Source of the DNA: Chloroflexota bacterium
Lineage (GTDB): Bacteria > Chloroflexota > Anaerolineae > Anaerolineales > Anaerolineaceae
Length of the DNA stretch: 56,159 nt
Direction of reading: 5' to 3'
Assembly: GCA_023381565.1 (NCBI GenBank)
Contig: JAMCRR010000018.1
Span: 23,316-79,474 of the forward strand
Each line of letters opens with the position of its first letter. Within the stretch, counting starts at the first letter, position 1. The notes under the pieces were generated by a model. That model ran no database searches. It had not been told where the DNA came from and worked only from the letters and a program-made list of their open reading frames with translations. This document shows, in pieces, positions 16,817 to 25,619 of this stretch. The position numbers and the translations under genes were made by a program.

Positions 16817-19343
16817 GGGTAGCAGAATCCTCCAGAGTAAAGCAGAATGTGGCCCCCTGGTTGATTTCACCCAACGCCCAGATCCGCCCTCCATGGCGGT
16901 GGATAATACGCTGGACGATGGCAAGCCCTACGCCTGTACCTTCGAAATCTTCCACCCGGTGCAGCCGCTGGAAAACGCCGAACAACTTGTGGGCATACTG
17001 CATGTCGAAACCCACGCCATTATCCTTAACGTAATAGATTCTTTCGTTGTTATCTTGCAGGCAGCCGACTTCGATGATGGCTTGCTCCCTCTTGGTAGTG
17101 AACTTAATCGCATTGGAAAGTAGATTCACGTAAACTTGCTTGAGCAGCGCCGGGTCTGCCTGGCAGGGCGGCAGATCCAGGATATTTATACTGACAGGGG
17201 GCTTTTGCCCATCGCTGTTGAGCAGCTCGAGCGATTGCTGCACTAATAGTTTCGGATCAATAGCCTGCTTCTTGAGCGGCTGGCGGCTTAATCGCGAAAA
17301 CGCCAGCAGGCTGTCGATCAGGTTGCTCATGGTGTGGGTATTTTCTTGAATGCGCTCGAGACAGTGCTGCCCATCCTCGTTCAATACCGCGGAGTGATCC
17401 TCGGAGAGGATGCGTGAGAAACCGTCGATGGCGCGCAGGGGTGCTCGCAGGTCATGAGAGACCGAATAGCTGAAGGCTTCCAACTCGCGGTTAGCGGCTT
17501 CGAGTTGGGCAGTGCGCTCCAGCACGCGCTGCTCGAGCTCTTCGTTGATGAGGCGGATTTTTTCTTGCGCCTTGCGCTGATCGGTCACGTCGTGCAGGAT
17601 ACAGTGCATCTGTTTGGCCTGACCGGTTTCATCATAGCTTGCCCTTCCATAAAGGGCGGTAATAACCCGGTTGCCACTTTGAGTCTCTAGCTCGAATTCT
17701 TCGCCAAGCATTTCTCCATTGGTTTTAAATTCCTCGAACAAGGGTTCGAATTTTTCTTGATCGCCTTTAGCAAGGAATTCCCCGAAGTAACGACCCAGGA
17801 CTTCCCTCTTTGTATAACCGAGCAGCTTAAGCCAGGCACGGTTAACATCGATGAAACGGCCTTCGGCGTCTAAGGATTGATAACCGATGGGGGCTTGTTC
17901 GTAAAACTGCCTGAAGTGCCTCTCGCTCTCGCGCAGGCTTTGTTCGGCGCTCCGCCGGTCGGTGATATCGCGAATGATCGATTGGTAAAAGACCTGCTCT
18001 CCGGCGTGGATGATGCGCGAGCTGCACTCCACCGGGAAAGTGGTCAGGTCTTTTCGCCGGTGGACGGTTTCGAAGATGACGCCGTCTTCCGAGCGCAGTT
18101 CTTCAGCCTGCCAGTCAAGCTCAGTCTGGGTTGCCTCGAACTGCAGATCTTTCATCCCCAGTTTGCGGATTTCTTCCGCGGAATACCCATAGTTGGCAAG
18201 CGCCCGGTCATTTGCCTCCACGATTCGCCAATCTTCATCCATTAGCAAAATCATATCGTTTGCGTATTTGGTCAGATAGGTTAATTGTTCGTTGAGCACC
18301 TGGCGCACAGCTTCGGCCCGGTACTGCTCTTTGTAAAACAGGGCTTCCCGGTGCCGCCACATGAAAACCACCGCCAGACTGCAAGCGAAAATCAATAAAC
18401 CGATGATGATGAAGTTGTTACGCTGGCGTTCAACCAGTGGCGCGTAGACCTGCTGGCGGTCGACCTTTGTTACCAGCAGCCAATCGGTATTGGCGATCTG
18501 GCGCACAGCGCCCAGAACCTGCACTCCTCGATAATCGACACCCTGCACATATTCGCCGGCACTCGTGGGCGCGCTGAGGCTGTCTTTGCTGATCGGAGCC
18601 TGCAGGCTGAACGGCGCATCAGAACTACCTCGCAATTGGCTCAAGAAGACCACCATATCCGCTTGCTTCCGGGCAAGGTAGGTTTCGTACGAACCTTCTG
18701 AAGTGGTCCATGATTGGACCAGCGGGTAAAGAAACTGGTTGGGGTCGATCCGAAGCAAGATAACCCCGGCGACTCTTGATGTGCTTCCGGAAGCCACCAT
18801 CAGAGGGACCAATATATCCAGGTGAACCTCCCCGGTTTGGTCTTCCCGGTACAGATCGGAGAAGACGATCTGCTGCGAGCGTACTGCCTGCTGGATCCAG
18901 CTCTCCAGGTCAGGGTAACTGGTTTCGGGGCTGAGAGGAGATGAGAGTAAGGGAACCCCCTGGTTGTCAAGAAGTACGACCTGTTTGTATTGCCTGGCGG
19001 ATTGAACCGCCTGCACAAAAGCGAGGACGTTCTGGTAATTTTGATACCCGCTGGAATTAAAAGGGAGGATATGCGTAACTTCTTCAGCAAGGAAGGGGTT
19101 CTGTAATAGCAGGCGAGCATCTCCGCTGCGCTCGTCCAGCCAGGCTGAAATCTGCTGGGCAGTAAGGTCGGCGATGGTGTTTAGCCGTTCGCGAGTTGCC
19201 TGGACCAAATTTTGTTCTTCGTATTTATTCGAAATTGAGTTGGCAAACAGAACCGCAGCCAAAAGTAAAAGGAAACTTAAGGCCATGGACCAGGAGATCT
19301 TCGCATGGGGTAATTTGTTTTTATTAAGCCGTTTTTCCGCCAT
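16809..19343 (-). CDS. Membrane sensor histidine kinase (Cache-like sensor, two PAS, HisKA, HATPase)
   Basis: 844 residues from the ATG at 19343, which has AGGA upstream; earlier in-frame codons give only non-homologous sequence. Order: membrane segment (about 18-36), extracytoplasmic Cache-like sensor (40-305), second membrane segment (about 311-329), PAS (about 350-465), PAS (about 475-590), coiled coil, HisKA with His630 in SYSVSHDLRAPL, HATPase_c with YVNLLSNAIKFT, KDNGVGFDM and GTGVGLAIV. This bacteriophytochrome-type kinase core usually partners Rcp1-like receivers, which matches the next gene. The stimulus is probably a small molecule bound outside the membrane, but its identity cannot be read here. 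Confidence 0.92.
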   Translation of the reverse strand: MAEKRLNKNKLPHAKISWSMALSFLLLLAAVLFANSISNKYEEQNLVQATRERLNTIADLTAQQISAWLDERSGDARLLLQNPFLAEEVTHILPFNSSGYQNYQNVLAFVQAVQSARQYKQVVLLDNQGVPLLSSPLSPETSYPDLESWIQQAVRSQQIVFSDLYREDQTGEVHLDILVPLMVASGSTSRVAGVILLRIDPNQFLYPLVQSWTTSEGSYETYLARKQADMVVFLSQLRGSSDAPFSLQAPISKDSLSAPTSAGEYVQGVDYRGVQVLGAVRQIANTDWLLVTKVDRQQVYAPLVERQRNNFIIIGLLIFACSLAVVFMWRHREALFYKEQYRAEAVRQVLNEQLTYLTKYANDMILLMDEDWRIVEANDRALANYGYSAEEIRKLGMKDLQFEATQTELDWQAEELRSEDGVIFETVHRRKDLTTFPVECSSRIIHAGEQVFYQSIIRDITDRRSAEQSLRESERHFRQFYEQAPIGYQSLDAEGRFIDVNRAWLKLLGYTKREVLGRYFGEFLAKGDQEKFEPLFEEFKTNGEMLGEEFELETQSGNRVITALYGRASYDETGQAKQMHCILHDVTDQRKAQEKIRLINEELEQRVLERTAQLEAANRELEAFSYSVSHDLRAPLRAIDGFSRILSEDHSAVLNEDGQHCLERIQENTHTMSNLIDSLLAFSRLSRQPLKKQAIDPKLLVQQSLELLNSDGQKPPVSINILDLPPCQADPALLKQVYVNLLSNAIKFTTKREQAIIEVGCLQDNNERIYYVKDNGVGFDMQYAHKLFGVFQRLHRVEDFEGTGVGLAIVQRIIHRHGGRIWALGEINQGATFCFTLEDSATHD

Positions 19344-19556
19344 TAAGCATATCCTGGTAACGCGACGGTCAATTAAATAAAAGCAGTGGATCTCACCTGA
19401 TTTCGTCGTCAGACACAGGGACCCCCCCCTGCAATATATTGGGTGTGTTGGAGATGTTGCACGATTCCTGCCAGGCAAATTTACAAAATCCGGGTGGAAA
19501 GCAGAAATGCCGGTATTTCAGCCATTTATTGGTGACATATCGAATCTGATAACCAA

Positions 19557-19585
19557 TTGAATTCGGGTATCGATTTTGATATACT
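19557..19585 (+). promoter_or_regulatory. Sigma-70 promoter of the HtrA-like gene
   Basis: TTGAAT (19557-19562), a 17-base spacer, TATACT (19580-19585), giving a leader of about 60 bases before the AGGAGG-preceded ATG at 19653. The remaining spacer (19344-19556) between the divergent kinase and protease genes holds a run of eight or nine C near 19425 but nothing else I can identify. Confidence 0.75.
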
Positions 19586-19652
19586 AGGATTGCCCCAAGA
19601 CAGGTACCTTACAGTATTTAGAAATTGAATATTAATAACCAGGAGGAAATCA

Positions 19653-21407
19653 ATGAAGACCCGTGCCCTACGACCTTTTGTGTGGCTTGGCTTATTTATA
19701 TTAATTGTGAGCCTGGCCTGTACGCTTGGCGCGCAGCCAACCCAGGCCCCTGCCTCGCCTACACAAGCACCGATCGCTACTACAGAAACCCAGCCCCCAG
19801 CGGCCAAACCCACCACGCCAGCCGAACCCACTGCCCCTCCAGCCGCTTCATCGGGGGCCATCAGCAGCCGCGAGGACGTACAGAAAGCTGTCATCCGGAT
19901 TGTTTCACAAGGCTCTTTCGTCGACCCCGAATTCGGCAGCTATGAGGGCATTGGCAGCGGGTCTGGGTTCATTATCGATCCATCCGGGATTGCCGTTACC
20001 AACAACCACGTAGTCACCGGAGCCGCGTTGATCAAAGTTTATTTTAGCGATAACCCCAATAAAGCCTACAACGCCAAGATCCTGGGCGTGTCTGAGTGTT
20101 CCGACCTGGCGGTGATTGATATCGACGGGGAGGGATTCCCTTATCTTCAATGGCGCGGGGGAGATGTGAAAGCCGGGACGCAGGTTTGGTCCGCAGGATA
20201 TCCGTTGGGCGATCCTGAGTTCTCCATTCACCGCGGGGTTGTCTCAAAAGAGCATTCCAGCGGTGAAACGAGCTGGGCTTCCGTTGATAGCGTGCTCGAG
20301 CACGATGCAACCATCAACCCGGGCAACTCCGGCGGGCCGCTGGTCGACGATAACGGTCAGGTTGTGGGGATCAACTATGCCAGCTCGGTGCAAGCCACCA
20401 ATCAATTTTATGCCATCGCTCAGGCCGAAGCCGATCCCATTTTGAAGGAGCTCGAAACCGGTACAAATGTCAACTCCATCGGCATTAACGGTACCGCCGT
20501 GGTTTCTGATGATGGCACCATCTCGGGCATCTGGATCTCGAATGTCGCTTCAGGCTCGCCCGCCGATTGGGCTGGCATTAAAGGCGGAGACATTGTGCTC
20601 GAGATGGAAGGCGTGCAGATGGGCCGTGATGGTACGATGGCCGATTACTGCGACATCCTGCGCACGCACAAATCCACCGATACGCTGAGCGTCAAGGTGC
20701 TGCGTTTTAGCGCGGGGGAGCTGCTCGAAGGCCAGCTTAACGGGCGCGAGATGAGCGTGACAGGCACCTTCGACACGACAGGTTCAACGGGCGACACGAG
20801 CGGCAATACCAGCGGAACGGCGCAGAGCGTCAGCGATGATTTCTCTTCGGATGTTGGCAACTGGGAGATCTTCGACGGCGCGCAGATCACCGGCGGGATT
20901 TTCTACCTGGGCCAATTCACCGACTGCGCCGATGTGGGATCAGATAATGCCTTTGGCTGCTTCACCCAATGCCTCACCTGCGGCTATACCAGCACGTATG
21001 ATATGCAGGTGGATGCGGCCTACGTCGATGGGGTCACCGACCGCACCTTTGGCATGGTTCTACGCTTTATCGATAATAATGATAACGGGCTGGTCGACAG
21101 CGACGACTATTATCTGGACTTCGAGCTGAGCATCTACGACAAGTACTTCATTATTTGGGAGCACAATACGGATGGCAAGTGGTATGTCATCGACCAGAAG
21201 AACGCCACTGCGATCAAGGCAGGACGGAAAGTGAATACCCTGCGTGCCATCGCCAGCAACGGCGGCACCGACGTCGATATTTATATCAACGACGAGTGGG
21301 TGGATGGCATCCAGAGCATCCCATATCCGGAGGGAAGCGTCGGGCTCGTGGTGGGAGGTCGTGCCATGCAAGCCGCCTTCGATAATTTCTATTTCACGGT
21401 ACAGTAA
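19653..21407 (+). CDS. HtrA/DegP-like serine protease lipoprotein with PDZ and C-terminal lectin-like domain
   Basis: 584 residues. A lipoprotein signal ends at Cys23 (SLACT), then a Pro/Thr/Ala linker (25-65). The trypsin-like domain (about 72-260) carries His119 in TNNHVV, Asp151 in SDLAVID and Ser226 in NPGNSGGPL. A PDZ domain follows (about 270-370; AGIKGGDIVLEMEG). The last 180 residues (about 400-584) resemble beta-sandwich LamG/DUF1080-like domains (FSSDVGNWEIFDGAQI, VGLVVGGRAMQAAFDNFYF). Surface quality-control or processing protease; the C-terminal domain may bind glycans, which is inference. Strong AGGAGG before the start; own promoter and terminator, so monocistronic. Confidence 0.9.
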   Translation: MKTRALRPFVWLGLFILIVSLACTLGAQPTQAPASPTQAPIATTETQPPAAKPTTPAEPTAPPAASSGAISSREDVQKAVIRIVSQGSFVDPEFGSYEGIGSGSGFIIDPSGIAVTNNHVVTGAALIKVYFSDNPNKAYNAKILGVSECSDLAVIDIDGEGFPYLQWRGGDVKAGTQVWSAGYPLGDPEFSIHRGVVSKEHSSGETSWASVDSVLEHDATINPGNSGGPLVDDNGQVVGINYASSVQATNQFYAIAQAEADPILKELETGTNVNSIGINGTAVVSDDGTISGIWISNVASGSPADWAGIKGGDIVLEMEGVQMGRDGTMADYCDILRTHKSTDTLSVKVLRFSAGELLEGQLNGREMSVTGTFDTTGSTGDTSGNTSGTAQSVSDDFSSDVGNWEIFDGAQITGGIFYLGQFTDCADVGSDNAFGCFTQCLTCGYTSTYDMQVDAAYVDGVTDRTFGMVLRFIDNNDNGLVDSDDYYLDFELSIYDKYFIIWEHNTDGKWYVIDQKNATAIKAGRKVNTLRAIASNGGTDVDIYINDEWVDGIQSIPYPEGSVGLVVGGRAMQAAFDNFYFTVQ

Positions 21408-21419
21408 AAAGATCCAGCA

Positions 21420-21474
21420 GGGGCGCAATGCCGAAGTGCAGGGTATCCATCGTCTGAAGGACAAATTGCGCCCC
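21420..21474. repeat. GGGGCGCAAT...ATTGCGCCCC inverted repeat, copy 1
   Basis: Arms GGGGCGCAAT (21420-21429) and ATTGCGCCCC (21465-21474) are perfect complements 35 bases apart, just after the protease gene. Related elements occur at 21553 and 47984. Confidence 0.7.
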
Positions 21475-21491
21475 TTCAGGTCACATTTCCT

Positions 21492-21521
21492 GGTTCCACG
21501 TTCCCCGTGGAACCATTTTTC
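21492..21521 (+). terminator. Intrinsic terminator after the HtrA-like gene
   Basis: A perfect 9-bp stem GGTTCCACG/CGTGGAACC (21492-21500 and 21506-21514) with a 5-base loop, followed by ATTTTTC. Confidence 0.8.
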
Positions 21522-21552
21522 TTTCTCTCCATGTCCACCGGGGATGAGTGTA

Positions 21553-21606
21553 GGGGCGCAATTCCTCAGCGAAAGGTGTTCAGCGCTTATGGCAAAATTG
21601 CACCCT
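21553..21606. repeat. GGGGCGCAAT inverted repeat, degenerate copy 2
   Basis: GGGGCGCAAT at 21553-21562 faces an imperfect ATTGCACCC near 21597-21605. The rest of the spacer to 21726 contains only the promoter of the next gene. Confidence 0.55.
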
Positions 21607-21668
21607 TACGGCATCCGGGCAACGACATGATTCTGCGAATTTCATATGGGGGGATTTTCACTAACCGG

Positions 21669-21697
21669 TTATTCAATGGTTTCTAATGCGGTATAAT
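21669..21697 (+). promoter_or_regulatory. Probable promoter of the mcmB-meaB operon
   Basis: A consensus TATAAT (21692-21697) with a weak TTATTC (21669-21674) at 17 bases. The ATG follows about 30 bases later. Confidence 0.55.
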
Positions 21698-21726
21698 CCG
21701 CATAGAAGTCCTAATGGGAGAGTTGC

Positions 21727-22146
21727 ATGGCTGAAAGAAAAATCCGCGTGCTGGTGACCAAACCGGGTCTGGATGGTCATGATCGAGGCGCCAAAGTTGT
21801 CGCCCGTGCGCTGAGGGATGCGGGAATGGAAGTGATCTATACCGGCCTGCGGCAAACGCCGGAGATGATCGCAGAAGCGGCGCTGCAAGAAGACGTCGAT
21901 GCGGTGGGGCTATCGATCTTATCCGGCGCCCACATGGCGCTTGTGCCGCGGGTGATCAACCTGATGCGTGCGAACGGCCAGGAGAATGTGCTGGTCTTTG
22001 TGGGCGGCATTATCCCCGAGCCGGACGTGCGCCACCTGCTTGAGATCGGCGTGGCCGCAGTATACGGTCCAGGCTCGTCGACAGCCTCGATTGTAGAAGA
22101 TATCCGCAAATATGTACTGGGAGAAAAACCGATCGCCCAAAATTGA
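21727..22146 (+). CDS. Cobalamin-binding small subunit of an acyl-CoA mutase (methylmalonyl-CoA mutase type)
   Basis: 139 residues matching the stand-alone B12-binding domain of methylmalonyl-CoA mutase-like enzymes. The base-off/His-on signature DGHDRG (DxHxxG) is at residues 16-21, with the SxL motif in LSILSGAH and the GG motif in FVGGIIPE. It would pair with a separate catalytic large subunit to interconvert (R)-methylmalonyl-CoA and succinyl-CoA or a related acyl-CoA. That large subunit is not in the window; the upstream 300 bases are noncoding. The next gene is the MeaB chaperone GTPase, which supports the mutase role. Confidence 0.9.
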   Translation: MAERKIRVLVTKPGLDGHDRGAKVVARALRDAGMEVIYTGLRQTPEMIAEAALQEDVDAVGLSILSGAHMALVPRVINLMRANGQENVLVFVGGIIPEPDVRHLLEIGVAAVYGPGSSTASIVEDIRKYVLGEKPIAQN

Positions 22147-22191
22147 TCGTGGTAATCGACCGGGTAGAGCGAAAACGCGAAGTATACCTTT

Positions 22192-23250
22192 ATGCAGATT
22201 ACGACTGTAGATACGAATTGCCTGGCTGATGCGGTTCTGGAGGGAGACCGCCTGGCACTCGCGCGTCTGCTGACCGAAGTGGAGAACGATACCGCCGCCG
22301 GGCGTGAGGCTCTGGATATGCTCTTCCCGCGCACCGGTCAGGCGCACATCATTGGTATTACCGGGGCGCCAGGCGCAGGTAAGTCCTCTCTGGTGAACCA
22401 GATCGCCCGGCATTACCGGTCTTTACCCGAGCCGGGCAAACCGAGAGTGGCGATCATCGGGGTCGATCCTTCCAGCCCGTTTACCGGAGGGGCGGTATTG
22501 GGCGACCGGGTGCGCATGCGCGATCTGGTCGGCGACCCGGGCATTTTTATCCGGTCGATGGCGGCGCGCGGCGCCCTGGGTGGCCTGGCCCAAACGACTG
22601 CCGCGGTGGTTCAGGTATTCGACGCGGCGGGATTCAGCGTAATCCTTGTGGAGACCGTCGGAGCCGGACAGGCTGAGGTGGATATCGCCAGGCTGGCGCA
22701 TACCACGCTGGTGGTCGAAGCACCCGGGATGGGGGACGACATCCAGGCGATCAAAGCCGGGATTCTGGAGATTGCCGATATTCTCGTTGTCAACAAAGCC
22801 GACCGTCCCGGCGCAGACAATGCCGAGCGGATTTTGCGCAACATGCTCGAGCTGGGTCACCCTACTGACACCCTCTACCATCACCCCCACTGCCCGGAGC
22901 CCGAAAATCCTTTTAATGAAGTGGATGCCGGACCTGGAGAAACAAGGCGCCCAGATCAAGAAGTGTGGCTCCCGCCGGTCATCCGCACCGTCGCCACGCG
23001 CGGAACCGGGACGCCGGAGCTGGTTGACGCCATCCAGCGCCATGCCGAGTACCTGCGGCGGACTGGAGAATGGAAATCCCGTGATCAAAACCGGATCCAG
23101 ACGGAGCTCTTCGAACGGCTGAAAAAAGCATTGGTATCTCACTGGCGCAGCCGTGTAGATGACCAGGCGTATGGAGAAGCTCTTACCGATCTTACCGAGC
23201 GGCGCATTTCACCTTACCAGGCGATCCAGCGCTTGTTGGAGGCGAAATGA
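22192..23250 (+). CDS. meaB: Mutase-associated GTPase MeaB/ArgK
   Basis: 352-residue G3E-family P-loop GTPase that loads and protects the B12 cofactor of methylmalonyl-CoA mutase. Walker A is GAPGAGKSS (about 59-67), the GGAVLGDRVRM and GALGGLAQTTA segments are characteristic of MeaB, switch II lies in VETVGAGQAEVD, and NKAD gives guanine specificity. A loop of about 25 residues (HCPEPENPFNEVDAGPGETR) precedes the last domain and looks like a lineage insertion. It lies 45 bases after the B12-binding subunit and overlaps the acetyltransferase start by an ATGA. Confidence 0.93.
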   Translation: MQITTVDTNCLADAVLEGDRLALARLLTEVENDTAAGREALDMLFPRTGQAHIIGITGAPGAGKSSLVNQIARHYRSLPEPGKPRVAIIGVDPSSPFTGGAVLGDRVRMRDLVGDPGIFIRSMAARGALGGLAQTTAAVVQVFDAAGFSVILVETVGAGQAEVDIARLAHTTLVVEAPGMGDDIQAIKAGILEIADILVVNKADRPGADNAERILRNMLELGHPTDTLYHHPHCPEPENPFNEVDAGPGETRRPDQEVWLPPVIRTVATRGTGTPELVDAIQRHAEYLRRTGEWKSRDQNRIQTELFERLKKALVSHWRSRVDDQAYGEALTDLTERRISPYQAIQRLLEAK

Positions 23251-23795
23251 TCAATGGGGAACACCTGCGTTTGCGTGCTCTTGAACGGAGCGATATCCCC
23301 TTATTCGTCAGGTGGTTCAACGATCCGGAGGTGACTGACGGATTGCTGACGTATCTGCCACTTTCGACCAGTGATGAAGAGCGCTGGTTCGACGAGATGC
23401 TGAAGACCCCTCCCGACCAGCATCCCCTTTCGATTGAGGTCCTTGAGGGCGAAAAGTGGGTGCTAATCGGCAACTGCGGGTATCAGAATATCGATTATCG
23501 CTGCCGTTTAGGCGAGATCGGCATCGTGATCGGCGAAAAAGCCTATTGGAATAAGGGATACGGCACAGAGGCCATGCGGCTTATGGTGCGGCACGGGTTT
23601 GAGACCCTGAATCTGAACCGGGTCTTCTTGCATGTCTACGCTACGAACCAGAGAGCGATCCAGTCTTACGAGAAAGTTGGTTTTGTCCATGAAGGCCGCT
23701 TGCGCCAGGATATGTATAAGAACGGCGCCTATATCGATGTATTGGTAATGAGCATATTACGATCCGAGTGGGAAAGCGCTCGGGCAAAAGGATGA
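23247..23795 (+). CDS. GNAT-family N-acetyltransferase, RimJ/RimL-like
   Basis: 182 residues of the acetyltransferase-3 type. The acetyl-CoA binding loop is in NKGYGTEAMRLMV, and the C-terminal core includes LNRVFLHVYATNQRAIQSYEKVGF, a pattern shared by RimJ/RimL and SpeG relatives, shown here only in part. The start overlaps the meaB stop (ATGA), so translation is coupled. Candidate substrates are ribosomal protein N-termini, antibiotics, polyamines or other small amines; nothing here decides between them. Confidence 0.82.
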   Translation: MINGEHLRLRALERSDIPLFVRWFNDPEVTDGLLTYLPLSTSDEERWFDEMLKTPPDQHPLSIEVLEGEKWVLIGNCGYQNIDYRCRLGEIGIVIGEKAYWNKGYGTEAMRLMVRHGFETLNLNRVFLHVYATNQRAIQSYEKVGFVHEGRLRQDMYKNGAYIDVLVMSILRSEWESARAKG

Positions 23796-23805
23796 GGAGA
23801 GTCAC

Positions 23806-24795
23806 ATGCCGATTGTCCACCAGCGTCATGAACTCATGTACGGTGATATTAAACTATATGCGGGTACGTCCAGCCCTGAACTGGCCGGTCAAATAGCCCA
23901 ATATCTGGATCTGCGCCTCTGCGGTCGGGATATCATCCAATTTCCAAATGAAAACTTGTTCGTCAAACTACACTCCAGCGTACGCGGCCAGGATTGCTAC
24001 GTCATCCAGACCACCTCGGCTCCCGTGCACCGCAATTTGATGGAGATGCTGATCTTGCTGCAAACCCTGCGGTTGGATTCTGCCGCCCGCATCACCGCCG
24101 TCATCCCATACCTGTGCTATGCCCGCTCGGATAAGAAAGACCAGCCGCGGGTGCCCATTACCGCCCGCCTGGTCGCCGATATGATCGAGGTGGCCGGAGC
24201 AGACCGGTACATCACGCTCGACCTGCACGCCGGGCAGATCCAGGGTTTCTTCTCCATCCCGGGTGACGTCGTGAGCACTTTTTATATTCTGATCGAACAT
24301 CTGAAAACCCTGCGAGACCAGTTTTATCACCCGGTTGTGGTAACCGCCGATCTGGGTTTCGCCAAAAAAGCGCGCAATTTCGCCGTCAGCATCGATACGC
24401 CGCTGGCCTTTATCGAGAAGCGGCGTATCTCAAATGAAAACAAAACCGAAGCCATGACGATCATTGGCGATGTAAATAATCGCGACGTCATCATCGTCGA
24501 CGACGAGGTCGATTCGGGCAGCTCGATGGTTACCGCAGTTAACCTGGTCAAAGAGAACGGGGCGCGAGACGTCTACATGATCTTCGTGCACCCGGTGCTT
24601 TCCGGCGCGGCAACGGAACGCCTGACTGCCCTACCGGTCAAGCAGTTCATCACCACCGATACGATCCCCATCCCGCCGGAGAAACGAGCCCGATTTGGCG
24701 ATCGCTTGAGAATCCTCTCGGTGGCCCCCCTCCTGGGCGAGATTATCTGCCGGGCAAACGAGGGCCGCAGCGTGGGCGAGATGTTCAACGAATAA
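23806..24795 (+). CDS. prs: Ribose-phosphate pyrophosphokinase (PRPP synthetase)
   Basis: 329 residues; makes PRPP from ribose 5-phosphate and ATP for purine, pyrimidine, His, Trp and NAD synthesis. The catalytic flexible region is clear (CYARSDKKDQPRVPITARL), as are ITLDLHAGQIQGFF and the HPVLSGAATERL block. The PRPP-binding loop reads VDDEVDSGSSM where classical enzymes have DDxIDTGGT or DDxIDTAGT, a noticeable change though the acidic pair remains. Start at 23806 follows AGGAGAG. The stop overlaps the fpg start by one base (TAATG). Confidence 0.93.
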   Translation: MPIVHQRHELMYGDIKLYAGTSSPELAGQIAQYLDLRLCGRDIIQFPNENLFVKLHSSVRGQDCYVIQTTSAPVHRNLMEMLILLQTLRLDSAARITAVIPYLCYARSDKKDQPRVPITARLVADMIEVAGADRYITLDLHAGQIQGFFSIPGDVVSTFYILIEHLKTLRDQFYHPVVVTADLGFAKKARNFAVSIDTPLAFIEKRRISNENKTEAMTIIGDVNNRDVIIVDDEVDSGSSMVTAVNLVKENGARDVYMIFVHPVLSGAATERLTALPVKQFITTDTIPIPPEKRARFGDRLRILSVAPLLGEIICRANEGRSVGEMFNE

Positions 24796-25619
24796 TGCCC
24801 GAGCTTCCGGAGGTCGAAACCATCGCGCGTGCCCTGCGCAACGGCGGGCGTGAGGGTCCTTCCCTTCTGGGGAAGACGATCACATCACCGGTAGTGCTGT
24901 GGCAAGGGGTGCTGGCTACACCCATGACGCCCGGCGAGCTGCAGCAGCGTCTTGCAGGGCTAATCATCCGCGATGTTGGCCGGCGGGCAAAATTCTTGAT
25001 CATCACCCTTGACCGGGGCAGCCTGCTATTTCATCTGCGCATGAGTGGCGACCTGCGCGTCGAGCCGGCGAGCGCACCGCCTGCCCCGCATGACCGCTTC
25101 TTGATTAATTTCACCGATGGAGATCGGTTGGTATTCGACGATGCCCGAAAATTCGGCCGCGTCTGGTTGACCGAAAACCCTCAAGAAATCCTGGTCCATC
25201 TGGGACCCGAACCGCTCGATCCGGCTTTTACCCCTGAGACACTGCAGCACCAGCTCAAAGCCCATCACCGCCAGCTCAAACCCCTGCTGCTAGACCAGGC
25301 ATTCCTGGCTGGTATGGGCAACATCTACGCAGATGAAGCCCTGCACCAGGCGCGGCTGCACCCCCTGCGCCTCTCACACAGCCTCTCTCCCCAAGAAGTC
25401 GAGGCGCTTTGGTCTGCGATACGGCAGGTCTTGCAAGAGGCGATCGCCCGCCAGGGATCCAGCATTGATTGGGTCTACCGTGGAGGGGATTTTCAGGAAC
25501 ACTTCAAGGTGTACCAGCGCACGGGCGAACCCTGCCCCGATTGCGGGACTCCCATCGTCCGCATCGTTGTTGGGCAGCGTGGCACTCATTTTTGCCCTAC
25601 GTGTCAGAAGCCCATATGA
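24795..25619 (+). CDS. mutM: Formamidopyrimidine-DNA glycosylase
   Basis: 274 residues; base-excision repair enzyme removing 8-oxoguanine and formamidopyrimidines with beta,delta-lyase activity. The N-terminal MPELPEVETIAR supplies the catalytic Pro2 and Glu3, GRRAKFLI holds the conserved Lys, GMGNIYADEAL is the H2TH region, and the C-terminal zinc finger is CPDCGTP...CPTCQ. All expected residues are present and the length is normal. It is translationally coupled to prs upstream and to the membrane protein downstream (ATGA overlap). Confidence 0.96.
   Translation: MPELPEVETIARALRNGGREGPSLLGKTITSPVVLWQGVLATPMTPGELQQRLAGLIIRDVGRRAKFLIITLDRGSLLFHLRMSGDLRVEPASAPPAPHDRFLINFTDGDRLVFDDARKFGRVWLTENPQEILVHLGPEPLDPAFTPETLQHQLKAHHRQLKPLLLDQAFLAGMGNIYADEALHQARLHPLRLSHSLSPQEVEALWSAIRQVLQEAIARQGSSIDWVYRGGDFQEHFKVYQRTGEPCPDCGTPIVRIVVGQRGTHFCPTCQKPI

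Noticed and set aside
19420..19430. Run of C upstream of the sensor kinase as a phase-variable tract
   Set aside because: It is outside the coding frame and promoter core, and one genome cannot show length variation.
25469..25615. N-terminal extension of the membrane protein into mutM
   Set aside because: The extra 49 residues are polar, out of frame with mutM and unlike a membrane protein; the ATG at 25616 overlaps the mutM stop neatly.
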